Part shown: piece after piece, positions 18,072 to 27,729 of the stretch | Layout: every line of letters starts with the position of its first letter | Numbering within the stretch: position 1 is the first letter of the stretch | NCBI GenBank assembly: GCA_016786665.1 | Contig: JAEUVZ010000029.1 | Coordinates: 1 to 64,000 of the forward strand | Direction: 5' to 3' | Source: Flavipsychrobacter sp. | GTDB taxonomy: Bacteria; Bacteroidota; Bacteroidia; Chitinophagales; Chitinophagaceae | DNA length: 64,000 nucleotides | Made by a program: the position numbers and the translations under genes | Notes under the pieces: model-generated | What the model was told of the DNA's origin: nothing | The model's input: only the letters and a program-made list of their open reading frames with translations | Database searches by the model: none

Positions 18072-18977
18072 ATGTTAAGTATTCGCCACATCGTAAAGCA
18101 GTATGCGGGGCAGCGCGCGCTGGACGATGTAAGTATGGAGATAGAAAAAGGAAAAATATTTGGGCTGCTGGGCCCTAACGGAGCCGGCAAAACCTCCCTT
18201 ATCCGCATCATCAACCAGATTACCGCGCCGGACTCCGGCGAGATACTCTTCAACGGCAAGCACCTGAACCAATCGCATATAGAACGAATAGGTTACCTGC
18301 CGGAAGAACGAGGCCTGTACAAAAAAATGCAGATAGGCGAGCAGACCGTATACCTCGCACGGCTTAAGGGCCTCAGCCAGCAGGAAGCCACCAAACGGGC
18401 GAAAGACTGGTTTGTAAAGCTGGGCATTGAAAGCTGGTGGACCAAAAAGATAGAAGAACTCTCAAAAGGGATGGCGCAAAAGGCGCAATTTGTCTCTACC
18501 GTTATTCACAACCCTGAGCTCATCATACTGGATGAGCCCTTCAGCGGTTTCGACCCGGTAAACGCCGAGGTGATCAAAAACGAGATACTGGAACTAAACC
18601 GGCAGGGCGCTACCATCATCTTTTCTACACACCGCATGGAAACCGTGGAAGAGCTCTGCGACTCCATAGCCCTGATACATAAGTCAAAGAAAATACTGGA
18701 CGGGCGGGTAAAAACTATTAAACGGGCTTACCGCAACAATACCTACAAACTGGAGTACCACGGCGCAGAACTGGCAGTAACCGATGATGCCCCCTTCGAG
18801 GTAACCAGCCGTAAGAACACCGAAGACGGACACGAAATGACCGTACAGTTAAAAGAGGGCCGAAGCGTGAATGACGCCCTCCTCTACGTCATGCCACTAA
18901 CCGCTCTTACCGGGTTTCATGAGGTAGTGCCAACCATGCACGAGATCTTTATTGAGAAAGTAAACGAATTACACTAA
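18072..18977 (+). CDS. ABC transporter ATP-binding protein (NatA-like)
   Basis: The ATPase of an ABC-2 type exporter. Walker A GPNGAGKTS, Q-loop region ITAPDSG, signature LSKGMAQK, Walker B LIILDEPFSGFDP and the H-loop in FSTHRMETVEELCD are all present. The C-terminal 80 residues match the DUF4162 extension found on NatA-like proteins. I place the start at ATG 18072 (MLSIRHIVKQY), since the 22 residues before it are not part of the family. The permease gene begins three bases after the stop. The likely role is export of sodium or another small solute, by analogy with NatAB; the substrate is not certain. Confidence 0.92.
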   Translation: MLSIRHIVKQYAGQRALDDVSMEIEKGKIFGLLGPNGAGKTSLIRIINQITAPDSGEILFNGKHLNQSHIERIGYLPEERGLYKKMQIGEQTVYLARLKGLSQQEATKRAKDWFVKLGIESWWTKKIEELSKGMAQKAQFVSTVIHNPELIILDEPFSGFDPVNAEVIKNEILELNRQGATIIFSTHRMETVEELCDSIALIHKSKKILDGRVKTIKRAYRNNTYKLEYHGAELAVTDDAPFEVTSRKNTEDGHEMTVQLKEGRSVNDALLYVMPLTALTGFHEVVPTMHEIFIEKVNELH

Positions 18978-18980
18978 AGC

Positions 18981-20315
18981 ATGAACAAGATACTACTCAT
19001 CATACAGCGCGAATATCTTTCCCGCGTAAAGAAGAAGTCATTTATATGGATGACCCTCCTGGTACCGGTGCTTTTTATAGGTATGTACTCATTGCTTATT
19101 TACACCGCGGTAAAAGGCGATGAGCTGGGCGACCTGAAAACGGTACTGGTGGTAGACGAGAGCGGGCTGGTAAAAGACAAATTGAAAAACACCACCAATA
19201 TCACATTCGCCTACAGCACCAAAACATACGCCGACGAACGGAGCGGCTTTAAGGATTCAAAATACAATTACCTGCTGCGGCTGCCTGCCACACTAAGCGG
19301 CGCACAGATACTGGGCGAAAAGAAACCCGGCGCTTCCCTGACCGGCAACATAGAAAGCCAGGTGAACGAACTGCTTAAGAACAAGAAACTGCTGGATGCC
19401 GGAATTGACATCAACATACTGAAGGAGGCGGAAAAAGGAATAAACATTGAAGCGCTGCAGATAACCGACGAAGGCGAAAAGGAAGCCAACGCTATGGTAG
19501 CCTACGGGCTTGGCTTTATCGCTGCCATACTTATATACATGTCGTTGTTCATTTACGGCGCACAGGTAATGAGGGGCGTAATAGAAGAAAAGACCAGCAG
19601 GGTAATAGAAGTAATTATCTCCTCCGTAAAGCCCTTCCAGCTCATGCTCGGTAAAATCATAGGAGTGGGAATGGTAGGGCTCACACAGTTCATACTCTGG
19701 ATTGTTATCAGTGGCGGACTGATAATAGGAGCCGGAGCAATGCTCGGTAGCGGGAAAACGGCTGAGCTGGCACAAACGCAGCAGGTATCGGCCGGATACG
19801 CTCCCGGCGCACCCAATACAGTGCAGATAGCCAGCGCCACCGACAGCCCCGATAAGCTGGCCAAATTGCAACGCCAGCTGGCCGATATACCCGTAGGCTA
19901 TACCCTGGGGATATTCCTGTTCTATTTCATCTTTGGCTACCTTATTTACAGCGCTGTATTTGCTGCCGTAGGCTCCGCGGTAGATAACGAAACCGAAACG
20001 CAGCAGTTCATGATACCCATTACCCTACCCCTTATATTCACTTTCGCCTTCTCCCTGGGTTTCATTATCAACAACCCTGATAGCTCCATATCCGTCTGGC
20101 TGTCTATGATACCCCTCACTTCACCCATCGCCATGATGGTTCGCCTGCAATACGATGTTCCCGCATGGCAGCTTATTACCTCTATGGCCTTGCTCGTGGG
20201 CGGATTCATATTCACCACCTGGGTGGCCGCCCGCATCTACAGGGTAGGCATCCTGATGTATGGCAAAAAGGTAACGTACAAAGAACTGGCCAAATGGTTC
20301 TTCTACAAAGAGTAA
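18981..20315 (+). CDS. ABC-2 type permease (NatB-like)
   Basis: The membrane partner of the preceding ATPase. One membrane helix at residues 22-45 is followed by a soluble extracytoplasmic loop (about 45-175), then a C-terminal bundle of five or six helices (for example GFIAAILIYMSLFIYGAQV, IILWIVISGGLIIGAGA-like, FTFAFSLGFIINN). The conserved RVIEVIISSVKPFQLMLGKI segment is the ABC2_membrane_3 hallmark that contacts the ATPase. An Ala/Pro/Thr-rich loop lies at about residues 265-300. It sits three bases downstream of the ATPase gene and ahead of a strong terminator, so the two form a complete exporter operon. Confidence 0.92.
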   Translation: MNKILLIIQREYLSRVKKKSFIWMTLLVPVLFIGMYSLLIYTAVKGDELGDLKTVLVVDESGLVKDKLKNTTNITFAYSTKTYADERSGFKDSKYNYLLRLPATLSGAQILGEKKPGASLTGNIESQVNELLKNKKLLDAGIDINILKEAEKGINIEALQITDEGEKEANAMVAYGLGFIAAILIYMSLFIYGAQVMRGVIEEKTSRVIEVIISSVKPFQLMLGKIIGVGMVGLTQFILWIVISGGLIIGAGAMLGSGKTAELAQTQQVSAGYAPGAPNTVQIASATDSPDKLAKLQRQLADIPVGYTLGIFLFYFIFGYLIYSAVFAAVGSAVDNETETQQFMIPITLPLIFTFAFSLGFIINNPDSSISVWLSMIPLTSPIAMMVRLQYDVPAWQLITSMALLVGGFIFTTWVAARIYRVGILMYGKKVTYKELAKWFFYKE

Positions 20316-20337
20316 CCCTGTATCTGGAATTTCCCCG

Positions 20338-20373
20338 GTAAAAGGGATTGGCCTGACGGTCAATCCCTTTTAC
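20338..20373 (+). terminator. Terminator of the NatAB-like operon
   Basis: A perfect 13-base stem (GTAAAAGGGATTG / CAATCCCTTTTAC) around a 10-base loop, 22 bases after the permease stop. The U-tract is short (CTTTTAC within the arm), but stem symmetry is strong. Confidence 0.8.
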
Positions 20374-20424
20374 TTGTTTACCCGGCAAGTCAAATATTAA
20401 TCGTGGTTAATCCGGGTTCTGAAC

Positions 20425-20433
20425 TATTTTTGC
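20425..20433 (+). promoter_or_regulatory. -7 element TATTTTTGC of gltX
   Basis: Perfect TAnnTTTGC, with only six bases between it and the gltX ATG at 20440. Transcription would start at or next to the start codon, implying a leaderless mRNA. Confidence 0.7.
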
Positions 20434-20439
20434 AGCCTT

Positions 20440-21969
20440 ATGAGTAATAAAGTTCGTGTTCGATTTGCCCCCAGCCCTACCGGTGGCCTGCATCTGGGTG
20501 GCGTGCGTACTGTTTTGTACAATTATCTTTTTGCCCGGCATCATGGCGGTGAGTTTGTACTCCGCATAGAAGATACTGACCAGACGCGCTTTGTAGAGGG
20601 CGCTGAAGAGTACATTTACAAATGCCTGGAATGGTGCGGATTGGAACCCGACGAAAGCACGAAGAAAGGCGGGCCTTACGCTCCGTACCGGCAAAGTGAG
20701 CGCAAACACCTCTACTACCAGTATGCGCAACAACTTGTAGACAAAGGCTATGCCTACTATGCATTCGATACGCCGGAAGAACTGGAGCGCAGGCGCTCAG
20801 AAATGGCCAAAGACGGGCATGCCGGTACCAACTTCCAGTACGACGCCACTACCCGTAGACAAATGCGGAATTCGCTATCGCTGAGTACTGCTGAAGTTCT
20901 GGAACTACTGGACAAGAACACACCCTATGTGATACGCATAAAAGTGCCCTTTGGGCAAACTGTAACATTTACCGACATGATACGGGGCGAGATAACCTTC
21001 GACACCTCACTGGTAGATGATAAAGTACTGCTGAAAGCCGACGGCATGCCCACTTATCACCTGGCGGTGGTAGTGGATGATTACCTGATGAAGATTACCC
21101 ACGCCTTCCGGGGCGAAGAATGGCTCCCAAGCGCACCCGTACACCTCCTCCTATGGAAATACCTGGGCTGGGAGGCAGACATGCCTCAGTGGGCGCACCT
21201 GCCACTGATATTGAAACCCGATGGAAACGGCAAGCTCAGCAAGCGTGATGGTGACAGGCTGGGCTTCCCCGTATTCGCTATGGACTGGAATGACCCTAAA
21301 ACAGGCGAAACCACCAGGGGTTTTAAGGAAATAGGCTTCCTGCCGGAAGCGTTTGTAAATATGCTGGCCATGCTGGGCTGGAACCCCGGCAAGGAGCAGG
21401 AGCTGTTCTCGCTCAGCGAACTGGTACAATATTTCTCCATAGAGCGCGTGCACAAGGGTGGTGCTAAGTTTGACTACGAGAAAGCAAAATGGTATAACCA
21501 GCAACACATACACCACAGCAGCGACGAAAAACTGCTGCCATTGGTAAAGCCATACATTGTGGCTCATGCCCCTGCGGTTGACGATACATATCTACTGAAA
21601 GTCATCGGCCTGGTAAAGGAGCGCTGCGGACTGCTACCCGACTTCTGGGAGCAGGGGCACTTCTTCTTCGAAACACCGGAGATAAAGGAACTGGATGCTA
21701 TAAAAGCAAAGTGGGATGACAACAAACGTTCATTCTTCAATTCATGGAAAGAAAACCTTAGTAGCGTTTCTGATTGGGAACATACAACCATTGAACAGAC
21801 CTTTACGGATAGCCTGCAACAGCATGGCCTTAAAAAAGGTGATATCATGCTGCCATTGCGCATTATGCTGGTAGGTGGCAAATATGGCCCCGGAGTATTT
21901 GTAATAGCCGAGATGATAGGCAAGGAGGAGACACTAAAGCGTATTCAGAACGCGCTTAGCCTGTTGTAA
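20440..21969 (+). CDS. gltX: Glutamate--tRNA ligase
   Basis: A class I synthetase charging tRNA-Glu in the cytosol. The N-terminus reads VRFAPSPTGGLHLGGVRTVL with the HIGH-like LHLG, followed by the Rossmann catalytic domain (EDTDQTRFVEGAEEYIYKCL). The KMSKS-like loop is GKLSKRDGDRLGF near residue 265, and the C-terminal helical anticodon-binding domain follows. The length (509 aa) is normal for the non-split bacterial enzyme. The ATG at 20440 is the only sensible start and is six bases from its promoter element. It is monocistronic, and a bidirectional terminator follows. Confidence 0.97.
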   Translation: MSNKVRVRFAPSPTGGLHLGGVRTVLYNYLFARHHGGEFVLRIEDTDQTRFVEGAEEYIYKCLEWCGLEPDESTKKGGPYAPYRQSERKHLYYQYAQQLVDKGYAYYAFDTPEELERRRSEMAKDGHAGTNFQYDATTRRQMRNSLSLSTAEVLELLDKNTPYVIRIKVPFGQTVTFTDMIRGEITFDTSLVDDKVLLKADGMPTYHLAVVVDDYLMKITHAFRGEEWLPSAPVHLLLWKYLGWEADMPQWAHLPLILKPDGNGKLSKRDGDRLGFPVFAMDWNDPKTGETTRGFKEIGFLPEAFVNMLAMLGWNPGKEQELFSLSELVQYFSIERVHKGGAKFDYEKAKWYNQQHIHHSSDEKLLPLVKPYIVAHAPAVDDTYLLKVIGLVKERCGLLPDFWEQGHFFFETPEIKELDAIKAKWDDNKRSFFNSWKENLSSVSDWEHTTIEQTFTDSLQQHGLKKGDIMLPLRIMLVGGKYGPGVFVIAEMIGKEETLKRIQNALSLL

Positions 21970-22037
21970 GAAATCAGTCACCAGGTGACGCGTTTATTCT
22001 CCTGGTGGTTCATCAAACAGGGACTATACTAAAAGAA

Positions 22038-22063
22038 AAAGCCACTCAATACAGAGTGGCTTT
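22038..22063. terminator. Bidirectional terminator between gltX and coxA
   Basis: A perfect stem AAAGCCACTC / GAGTGGCTTT with a 6-base loop lies between the convergent gltX and coxA genes. The minus-strand side is flanked by a T-rich tract (TTTTTCTTTT), making it the likely end of the long respiratory operon. Confidence 0.85.
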
Positions 22064-22093
22064 CCTATTTGATTTAACTGTTAAGACGATATT

Positions 22094-23923
22094 CTAGTGC
22101 GCTTCCTCACCAGGACGAAGCGGGGTGGTCTGCATAATGAAATCATTACCGTTTCCGTCATCCTTGTAGTCATAAGCCCAGCGGTGTACTTCAGGTATTT
22201 CACCAGGCCAGTTGCCGTGTCCGGGACGGATTGGAGTTGTCCACTCCAGCGTTGGCGAACCCCATGGGTTCATTGTAGTCACCTTACGTCCACGCCAGAT
22301 GCTGGCGAAGAAGTTGACAACAAACAACAGCTGGGCGAAGAATACAGCTATTGCAGCGATACTGATGAAAGCATTGAGGCCATCAAACTTATTGAACGAC
22401 ACCCACGCACTGTAATCATAGTAACGACGAGGCATACCGGCGATACCTTCATAGTGCATTGGCCAGAAGATCAGGTACGCGCCTATAATGGTAGCAAAGA
22501 AGTGTATGTAACCCAAGGTAGGATTCATGAAGCGGCCAAACATCTTAGGGAACCAATGATAGATACCGGCGAACATACCAAAGAATGCAGATACACCCAT
22601 TACAATGTGGAAGTGCGCTACAACGAAGTAGGTATCGTGCAGGTGATAGTCAAGCGCTGAGTTACCCAGGAAGATACCGGTAAGGCCACCAGAGATGAAC
22701 AGCGACACGAAACCTATCGCAAACAGCATCGGAACCGTAAAGCGGATGTTTCCTTTCCACATGGTAGTCAGCCAGTTGAACACTTTAACCGCAGAAGGAA
22801 CAGCGATAAGTAATGTTAACAGTACAAAGATAGAACCCAGGAACGGACTCATACCGGTAACGAACATGTGGTGCGCCCAAACCAGGAACGCCAGTACCGC
22901 GATACCCGTCAGCGAAATGATCATGGCAAAGTAACCAAAGATAGGCTTCCGGCTGTTGCACGAAAGAACTTCAGATGCCATACCCATACCCGGCAGCATA
23001 ATGATATACACTTCGGGGTGTCCTAAGAACCAGAATAAGTGCTGGTAAAGGATAGCGGAACCTCCGATGTTCGGCAGAGCCTTACCGCCAACGAATATCT
23101 CGGAAAGGTAGAAGCTGGTACCGAAATTACGGTCAAATATCAGCAGTACGAAACCAGAGAATAATACGGGGAAGGAAAGTACACCCAGTATTGCGGTAAA
23201 GAACAGCGCCCAGATGGTAAGTGGCAGGCGCGTCATGGTCATACCTTTCGTACGCATGTTCAGTATCGTAGCAATGTAGTTAAGACCACCCAGCAACGAC
23301 GACACAACGAACAATGCCATACTTATCAACCATAAGTCCATACCCAGGCCAGACCCCATGGAAGCTTCCTTCAGGGCACTGAGTGGCGGATAAGTGGTCC
23401 ACCCTCCCGATGCAGGACCTGTTTGTATAAACAGGGAAACAAACATGAACACACTGGATATAAAGAAGAACCAGTAAGAAAGCATATTCATGAACGGAGA
23501 TGCCATATCACGGGCGCCTACTTGCAGGGGTATAAGTATATTGGCGAAAGTACCGCTCAAGCCCGCCGTAAGTACGAAGAACACGAGGATGGTACCGTGC
23601 ATGGTTACCAGTGCGTAATAGAATTCTGGATTCAGTTTACCACCTTTAGCCCACTCACCCAGGAACTTCTCCATAATCGGGAATGTATCGTTGGGGAAAC
23701 CAAGCTGGAGGCGGAAGAATACAGAAAACAGCGCACCAATGATAGCCCAGATGATACCGGTCACCAGGAATTGCTTACCGATGATCTTGTGATCCTGGCT
23801 GAAAATATACTTTGTAATAAAATGCTGCTCATGGTGCTCATGACCATGGTGATCATCATGCCCTGAATGCGTATGGGCTACATTCGGCCCTTGAATTATT
23901 ACTTCGCTCATTTTTATACTCAT
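22094..23923 (-). CDS. ctaD: Cytochrome c oxidase subunit I (aa3-type)
   Basis: The catalytic haem-copper oxidase subunit, which reduces O2 to water at a haem a3-CuB centre while pumping protons. It is a 12-helix membrane protein. The CuB His and cross-linked Tyr lie in FWFLGHPEVYIIMLPGMG, the other CuB His pair in VWAHHMFVTG, and the haem a/a3 ligands in DTYFVVAHFHIVMG. A His-rich N-terminal stretch (AHTHSGHDDHHGHEHHEQH) precedes the first helix. I use ATG 23923; the upstream candidate at 23953 is a TTG, and ATG 23911 is also possible. It is the last gene of the complex III-oxidase operon, and the bidirectional terminator follows. Confidence 0.96.
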   Translation of the reverse strand: MSIKMSEVIIQGPNVAHTHSGHDDHHGHEHHEQHFITKYIFSQDHKIIGKQFLVTGIIWAIIGALFSVFFRLQLGFPNDTFPIMEKFLGEWAKGGKLNPEFYYALVTMHGTILVFFVLTAGLSGTFANILIPLQVGARDMASPFMNMLSYWFFFISSVFMFVSLFIQTGPASGGWTTYPPLSALKEASMGSGLGMDLWLISMALFVVSSLLGGLNYIATILNMRTKGMTMTRLPLTIWALFFTAILGVLSFPVLFSGFVLLIFDRNFGTSFYLSEIFVGGKALPNIGGSAILYQHLFWFLGHPEVYIIMLPGMGMASEVLSCNSRKPIFGYFAMIISLTGIAVLAFLVWAHHMFVTGMSPFLGSIFVLLTLLIAVPSAVKVFNWLTTMWKGNIRFTVPMLFAIGFVSLFISGGLTGIFLGNSALDYHLHDTYFVVAHFHIVMGVSAFFGMFAGIYHWFPKMFGRFMNPTLGYIHFFATIIGAYLIFWPMHYEGIAGMPRRYYDYSAWVSFNKFDGLNAFISIAAIAVFFAQLLFVVNFFASIWRGRKVTTMNPWGSPTLEWTTPIRPGHGNWPGEIPEVHRWAYDYKDDGNGNDFIMQTTPLRPGEEAH

Positions 23924-23954
23924 TATGGCCAATACTCCGGCCGATTTCTTCAAA

Positions 23955-25001
23955 TTAGTTTTTTGATGCTACAGGTTTAGTTGTATCAGCTGATGGAGCT
24001 ACAGGGTTAGTTTCCGGTACGGAAGGAGCTTGCGTTTCCGCATAGTAGGTCTTCTGAGAAGCCAACCACTTGTCATACTCTTCCTGTGTCTCCACTATTA
24101 TGGTACCGCGCATAGAGTAGTGGCCTTTACCACACATCTGGTCGCACGATATTTCATACACGAAATTCGGGTCGTTTGTCTTCTTTCTCATTTCCGCAGT
24201 AGTAAAGCGTGGGGTGAACCACATAGTGGTAACAATACCCGGCACGGCATCCATCTTCATACGGAAGTGCGGCAGGCCTACGTCGTGAATCACATCGCGG
24301 GAGCCGATTATCAGCTTCACCGGGCGATTCACTACCAGGTGCATCTCACCATTTTGCGCTACTATATCATCGTGGTTTTTCTGGTCGTTCCAGTCCATAC
24401 CCATCACATTGTTCGCATCATCAATCTTGCGGAAGTCGCGGGCGCCCAAAGCACCATCTTTGCCCGGGTAACGCACCAGCCAGTTAAATTGCTTGCCTAT
24501 TATCTCTACGGTTGCGTGCCCTTTAGGCGCTTCGTCAGTTACTTTAAACCAGTATTTCAAACCTATTGCTACCAGCGCGGCCATCGCTATCGCCGGTATG
24601 GTGGTCCAGATGATTTCCAGTTTGTTATTGTGGGCGTAGTAGAATGCAGTACGTTTCTCAGTAGCCTGGTAACGGTAAGCGAACCAAAACAGTATTGCCT
24701 GTGTTGCCAGGAAAACGGTACCCGTCACCCACATGGTGGTAGCAAACATGTTGTCATATTCCTCTCCCTCAACGGAAGCAGAATCAGGCAACAGGCGGCC
24801 TTTCAGTGCCTCGTGGCACTCCCATATTCCCCACAAGCCCAGGAAGAAGAACGCCACCAGCAACCAGGCCATCAGCCGGTTGGTCTGCGCGTTCACCTTC
24901 GTTTCGTCACGAAGTATGGTAGCGTACTCGCTTGCTTTCGCAATCTGGTAAACGATAATAAAAACCAGAAGTATCAATACTATAGTTAAGGATCCCGACA
25001 T
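23955..25001 (-). CDS. coxB: Cytochrome c oxidase subunit II
   Basis: The CuA-bearing subunit that takes electrons from cytochrome c. The N-terminal part has three hydrophobic segments (residues 2-16, about 45-65 and about 95-115), followed by the periplasmic cupredoxin domain. The CuA ligands are in VGLPHFRMKM and in CDQMCGKGHYSMRG (CxxxCxxxHxxM). There is no fused cytochrome c domain, so the electron donor must be a separate protein, most simply the monohaem ActE or the extra haem domain on ActA. The 348 aa length and the Thr/Ala/Pro-rich C-terminus are normal for Bacteroidota. It abuts the coxA gene. Confidence 0.95.
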   Translation of the reverse strand: MSGSLTIVLILLVFIIVYQIAKASEYATILRDETKVNAQTNRLMAWLLVAFFFLGLWGIWECHEALKGRLLPDSASVEGEEYDNMFATTMWVTGTVFLATQAILFWFAYRYQATEKRTAFYYAHNNKLEIIWTTIPAIAMAALVAIGLKYWFKVTDEAPKGHATVEIIGKQFNWLVRYPGKDGALGARDFRKIDDANNVMGMDWNDQKNHDDIVAQNGEMHLVVNRPVKLIIGSRDVIHDVGLPHFRMKMDAVPGIVTTMWFTPRFTTAEMRKKTNDPNFVYEISCDQMCGKGHYSMRGTIIVETQEEYDKWLASQKTYYAETQAPSVPETNPVAPSADTTKPVASKN

Positions 25002-25072
25002 GGTCAGTTCAGCTTATTATTTACTTAAATTATTTATTCAATTTCAATCTTCTATCTAAAACACTTTAGCTA

Positions 25073-26305
25073 TTAGCTTTGGTGTATCACCGCCTCTTTC
25101 AACAACACGTTATTAGTAGGTACCAGTGACGATTTAGATAATGTAGTGGCAACGCTCAGTATCAGTACACCTACGAAACCAGCGAATATTCCCATTTCAT
25201 ACCAGCTCAGGTGCCAGTTTACACCCAGTGGCTCTGGCATGATCATGTTGTAGAAATCCAGCCAGTGGCCGAAGATGATGAGCATAGCCATAAACGTTAC
25301 CGTAAAATAGTTGCGCTTGCTCGGGCGTGCCATCAGTATCAGTATCGGCATTACGAAGTTGATAATAAAGATAGCGTAGAACAGGATGCTGTATGGGCCC
25401 TGCTGGCGCAGCTTGAAATAAATCGTTTCTTCCGGAATGTTACCGTACCATATCAGCATGTACTGGGCAAACCATACATACGTCCAGAAAATAGAGAATG
25501 CGAACATGAATTTACCCAGGTCGTGCATGTGCTCTTTGGTTACCAGTTCCAGGTTGCCCTGATTCTTCAGGTAGATAACAAATAACAGTATCAGCGACAT
25601 ACCGCTTACGAACGCACTGGCAAAGGTGTACCAGCTAAACATCGTAGAGTACCAGTGTGGCTGCACGCTCATTATCCACATCCACGGCGTAGTGCTCATT
25701 TGGGTGAGGGCATACACTACCAGGAAGCCACCGGCCCATTTCATAGAGTTCCAGTAGATTTTAGTGCTGTTCTTGGCAGCTTTCTCCTGCGCCAGCGACA
25801 ACGAACGGAACTTGCGGCCAAAAAATGCCCACAGAGAAACAGTAGCGATAGTGAAGCCGGCGAACATGTACGGGTTCAGGAAGGCCTTCTTACCCATCAG
25901 TATGTTATCACCTTCCGGGTGTACCCAGTGGTAAATAGGATTATGTCCGTCAATATTAAACACGAAAGCTACACACAGCAGCACTACAGCGGCTATGGCG
26001 CCAAATATCCATACGTTAGCGCCTATCGCTTCGGGCACACGCCTGTAAGCTACTATCCAGCCACCCTGTGCCAGGGTAGAGGCCGCCTGTATGAATACAC
26101 TCACGGTGCATATCATCACGAAAAACACAGCGTTCTGAAGCAGTACAGCCCAGAAACGGGTCTTATCTGCGTGTTGCAATGTATGGTCGGCATTATTGCT
26201 TCCCAATAAGGTAAATACGCCCACCAGCAGGGTTATGATGCCGACAGCTATAAGCGCTAAACTCATATTTCTCAACCTCGCCGGTACCTGAAAACGTTCG
26301 TTCAT
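25073..26305 (-). CDS. actF: Alternative complex III subunit ActF
   Basis: An integral membrane subunit of alternative complex III, the quinol:electron-acceptor oxidoreductase that replaces the cytochrome bc1 complex. It has about ten hydrophobic segments spread over 410 aa (for example LALIAVGIITLLVGVFTLLG near residues 16-35 and FMAMLIIFGHWLDFYNMIMP near the end). ActF belongs to the quinol:cytochrome c oxidoreductase quinone-binding subunit 2 family and resembles a shortened ActC. The order actE-actF-coxB is the usual one. It lies between cytochrome c gene actE and the oxidase genes, with gaps of 47 and 71 bases. Confidence 0.9.
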   Translation of the reverse strand: MNERFQVPARLRNMSLALIAVGIITLLVGVFTLLGSNNADHTLQHADKTRFWAVLLQNAVFFVMICTVSVFIQAASTLAQGGWIVAYRRVPEAIGANVWIFGAIAAVVLLCVAFVFNIDGHNPIYHWVHPEGDNILMGKKAFLNPYMFAGFTIATVSLWAFFGRKFRSLSLAQEKAAKNSTKIYWNSMKWAGGFLVVYALTQMSTTPWMWIMSVQPHWYSTMFSWYTFASAFVSGMSLILLFVIYLKNQGNLELVTKEHMHDLGKFMFAFSIFWTYVWFAQYMLIWYGNIPEETIYFKLRQQGPYSILFYAIFIINFVMPILILMARPSKRNYFTVTFMAMLIIFGHWLDFYNMIMPEPLGVNWHLSWYEMGIFAGFVGVLILSVATTLSKSSLVPTNNVLLKEAVIHQS

Positions 26306-26352
26306 TTGAAAACTTTTATTAGAAGTACGTTTAATTTTCTTTTACTCTTTTA

Positions 26353-27012
26353 TTAATGTTTCGCTACTGCCGCCGAATCAACTTTGGTAGTGTCGACAGC
26401 CGGAGTAGTGGTTCCGCTGGCGCCAAATGTGTATGCTGCACCATTATTCTCACTCTGCACTTTCTTAATGTAAGCCACTATCATCCAGCGTTGCTTTATG
26501 TCCAGTTGGCTGGCGTAAGAGCCCATTTTATTCTTGCCATACTTTATAGCGGCATATATCTGGCCGGCGGGCATGTTCAGGTAGTTGCCTTCTTTAAAGT
26601 TGGCCGGCTTAGCCGCAAATTTACCTTCACCTCCTGCATACAGCGGACCGTTACCGTCCAGTTGCTGACCGTGGCAAATACCGCAATAGATGTCGTATAT
26701 GCGTTTTGCCTCCTTTATATCCGCGTCATTAAAGCGCAGCGCGGTAGTATAAGACTTATAAGCCAGGGTATCGCCCTCTTTAAGGTGATCCGGCAGTTCA
26801 TGGCCCATTGCTATAGTACCTTCTACCGGCTTGCGGCTGCTCATACTATCAGCAAAATTCGGGTTGTATGTATAAGCATCGTAAGCCTGAGAGTAGGTCA
26901 TATCCGGAGCGTATATCTTGCCCGGATTCCTGCGCATATTGCCGCTGTTGCAGGCCGTAAGTCCCAGTCCTACCAGCAGGGTTGCTACTACTATGCTTTT
27001 GGTCCTATTCAT
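26353..27012 (-). CDS. actE: Alternative complex III subunit ActE, monohaem cytochrome c lipoprotein
   Basis: A membrane-anchored monohaem cytochrome c of alternative complex III. A lipoprotein signal ends in lipobox LTAC (residues 17-20 from the chosen start), so the mature protein carries a lipid anchor. The haem site is CGICHG, followed by a Met ligand region (KMGSYASQLDIKQRWMIVAY). A proline-poor linker and a short Ala/Thr-rich tail complete 219 aa. I use ATG 27012, because it puts MNRTK directly before the hydrophobic core; 27030 adds six residues. It carries electrons from the complex toward the oxidase. Confidence 0.91.
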   Translation of the reverse strand: MNRTKSIVVATLLVGLGLTACNSGNMRRNPGKIYAPDMTYSQAYDAYTYNPNFADSMSSRKPVEGTIAMGHELPDHLKEGDTLAYKSYTTALRFNDADIKEAKRIYDIYCGICHGQQLDGNGPLYAGGEGKFAAKPANFKEGNYLNMPAGQIYAAIKYGKNKMGSYASQLDIKQRWMIVAYIKKVQSENNGAAYTFGASGTTTPAVDTTKVDSAAVAKH

Positions 27013-27066
27013 AAAAAAGTTCTGATTCAATTTTCTTAATGTCTAAAAAGTGTTGTTCTGCTGCAA

Positions 27067-27639
27067 CTAGCTTAATTCGTAAGCTTCTTTTTTATCCCAG
27101 CGTCCGTACCACCACTCTGACTCCGCTACCTGTATGTTTGTTTCGATAGCTCCGGTTGACTTCAGGTAATCTAAAGCTTCCTGTTCGCTGGTTTCGTCGT
27201 TTATCTCCAGCACTATCAGGAACAGGTCATCGGTCTGCCGCGGATGGAATACGTGCTTCTTTACTCCAGGCATTATCTGGTTAAGATAGCAGAACGTAAG
27301 TACCATACCTACTGCCGCGAATAATACCGTTAGCTCGAACGTGATGGGTATAAATGCAGGCAGTGAAAAGTGAGGCTTACCGCCAAAGTTTACCGGCCAG
27401 TCCGACAGGAATATCCACGACATGAAGCCGACAGCCGTACTGGTGCCGCAAAGACCGTAAATGAAGCCGGCGATGTGCAGGTCTGTTTCCTTCAGTCCTA
27501 GTGCGCCATCAAGGCCGTGCACCGGGAATGGGGTATACACATCATGCAACTTATATCCGCTGTTACGCACTTTCTTTACCGCAGGAAACAGTACTTCCTC
27601 GTCATCGTAAGCCGCTACCGCAAATTTCTTTATAGCCAT
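27067..27639 (-). CDS. actD: Alternative complex III subunit ActD (DUF3341)
   Basis: A small membrane subunit of alternative complex III in the DUF3341 family. It has a soluble N-terminal region, two membrane helices (AGFIYGLCGTSTAVGFMSWI and ELTVLFAAVGMVLTFCYLNQ) and a soluble C-terminus. The length of 190 aa is typical. In solved complex III structures (known for the family, not seen here) ActD packs against ActC with no cofactor of its own. It stands between actC and actE in the canonical order, with a 90-base gap before it and a 54-base gap after it. Confidence 0.9.
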   Translation of the reverse strand: MAIKKFAVAAYDDEEVLFPAVKKVRNSGYKLHDVYTPFPVHGLDGALGLKETDLHIAGFIYGLCGTSTAVGFMSWIFLSDWPVNFGGKPHFSLPAFIPITFELTVLFAAVGMVLTFCYLNQIMPGVKKHVFHPRQTDDLFLIVLEINDETSEQEALDYLKSTGAIETNIQVAESEWWYGRWDKKEAYELS

Positions 27640-27729
27640 TGTATTAATTTGTCAATCAGGCGTTTCGCCAATTAATCAATATTTTATTATCAGCAGCGAT
27701 GGTCGTTATCCGCCGCCGGGTTGTTCACT

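Noticed and set aside
21979-22007. Inverted repeat CACCAGG / CCTGGTG after gltX
   Set aside because: A seven-base stem with a 15-base loop and no U-run; the strong hairpin at 22038 is the better terminator.
23923-23953. TTG at 23953 as coxA start
   Set aside because: The codon is TTG, and two ATG codons (23923, 23911) follow within 42 bases closer to the conserved N-terminus. The exact choice between those two remains open.
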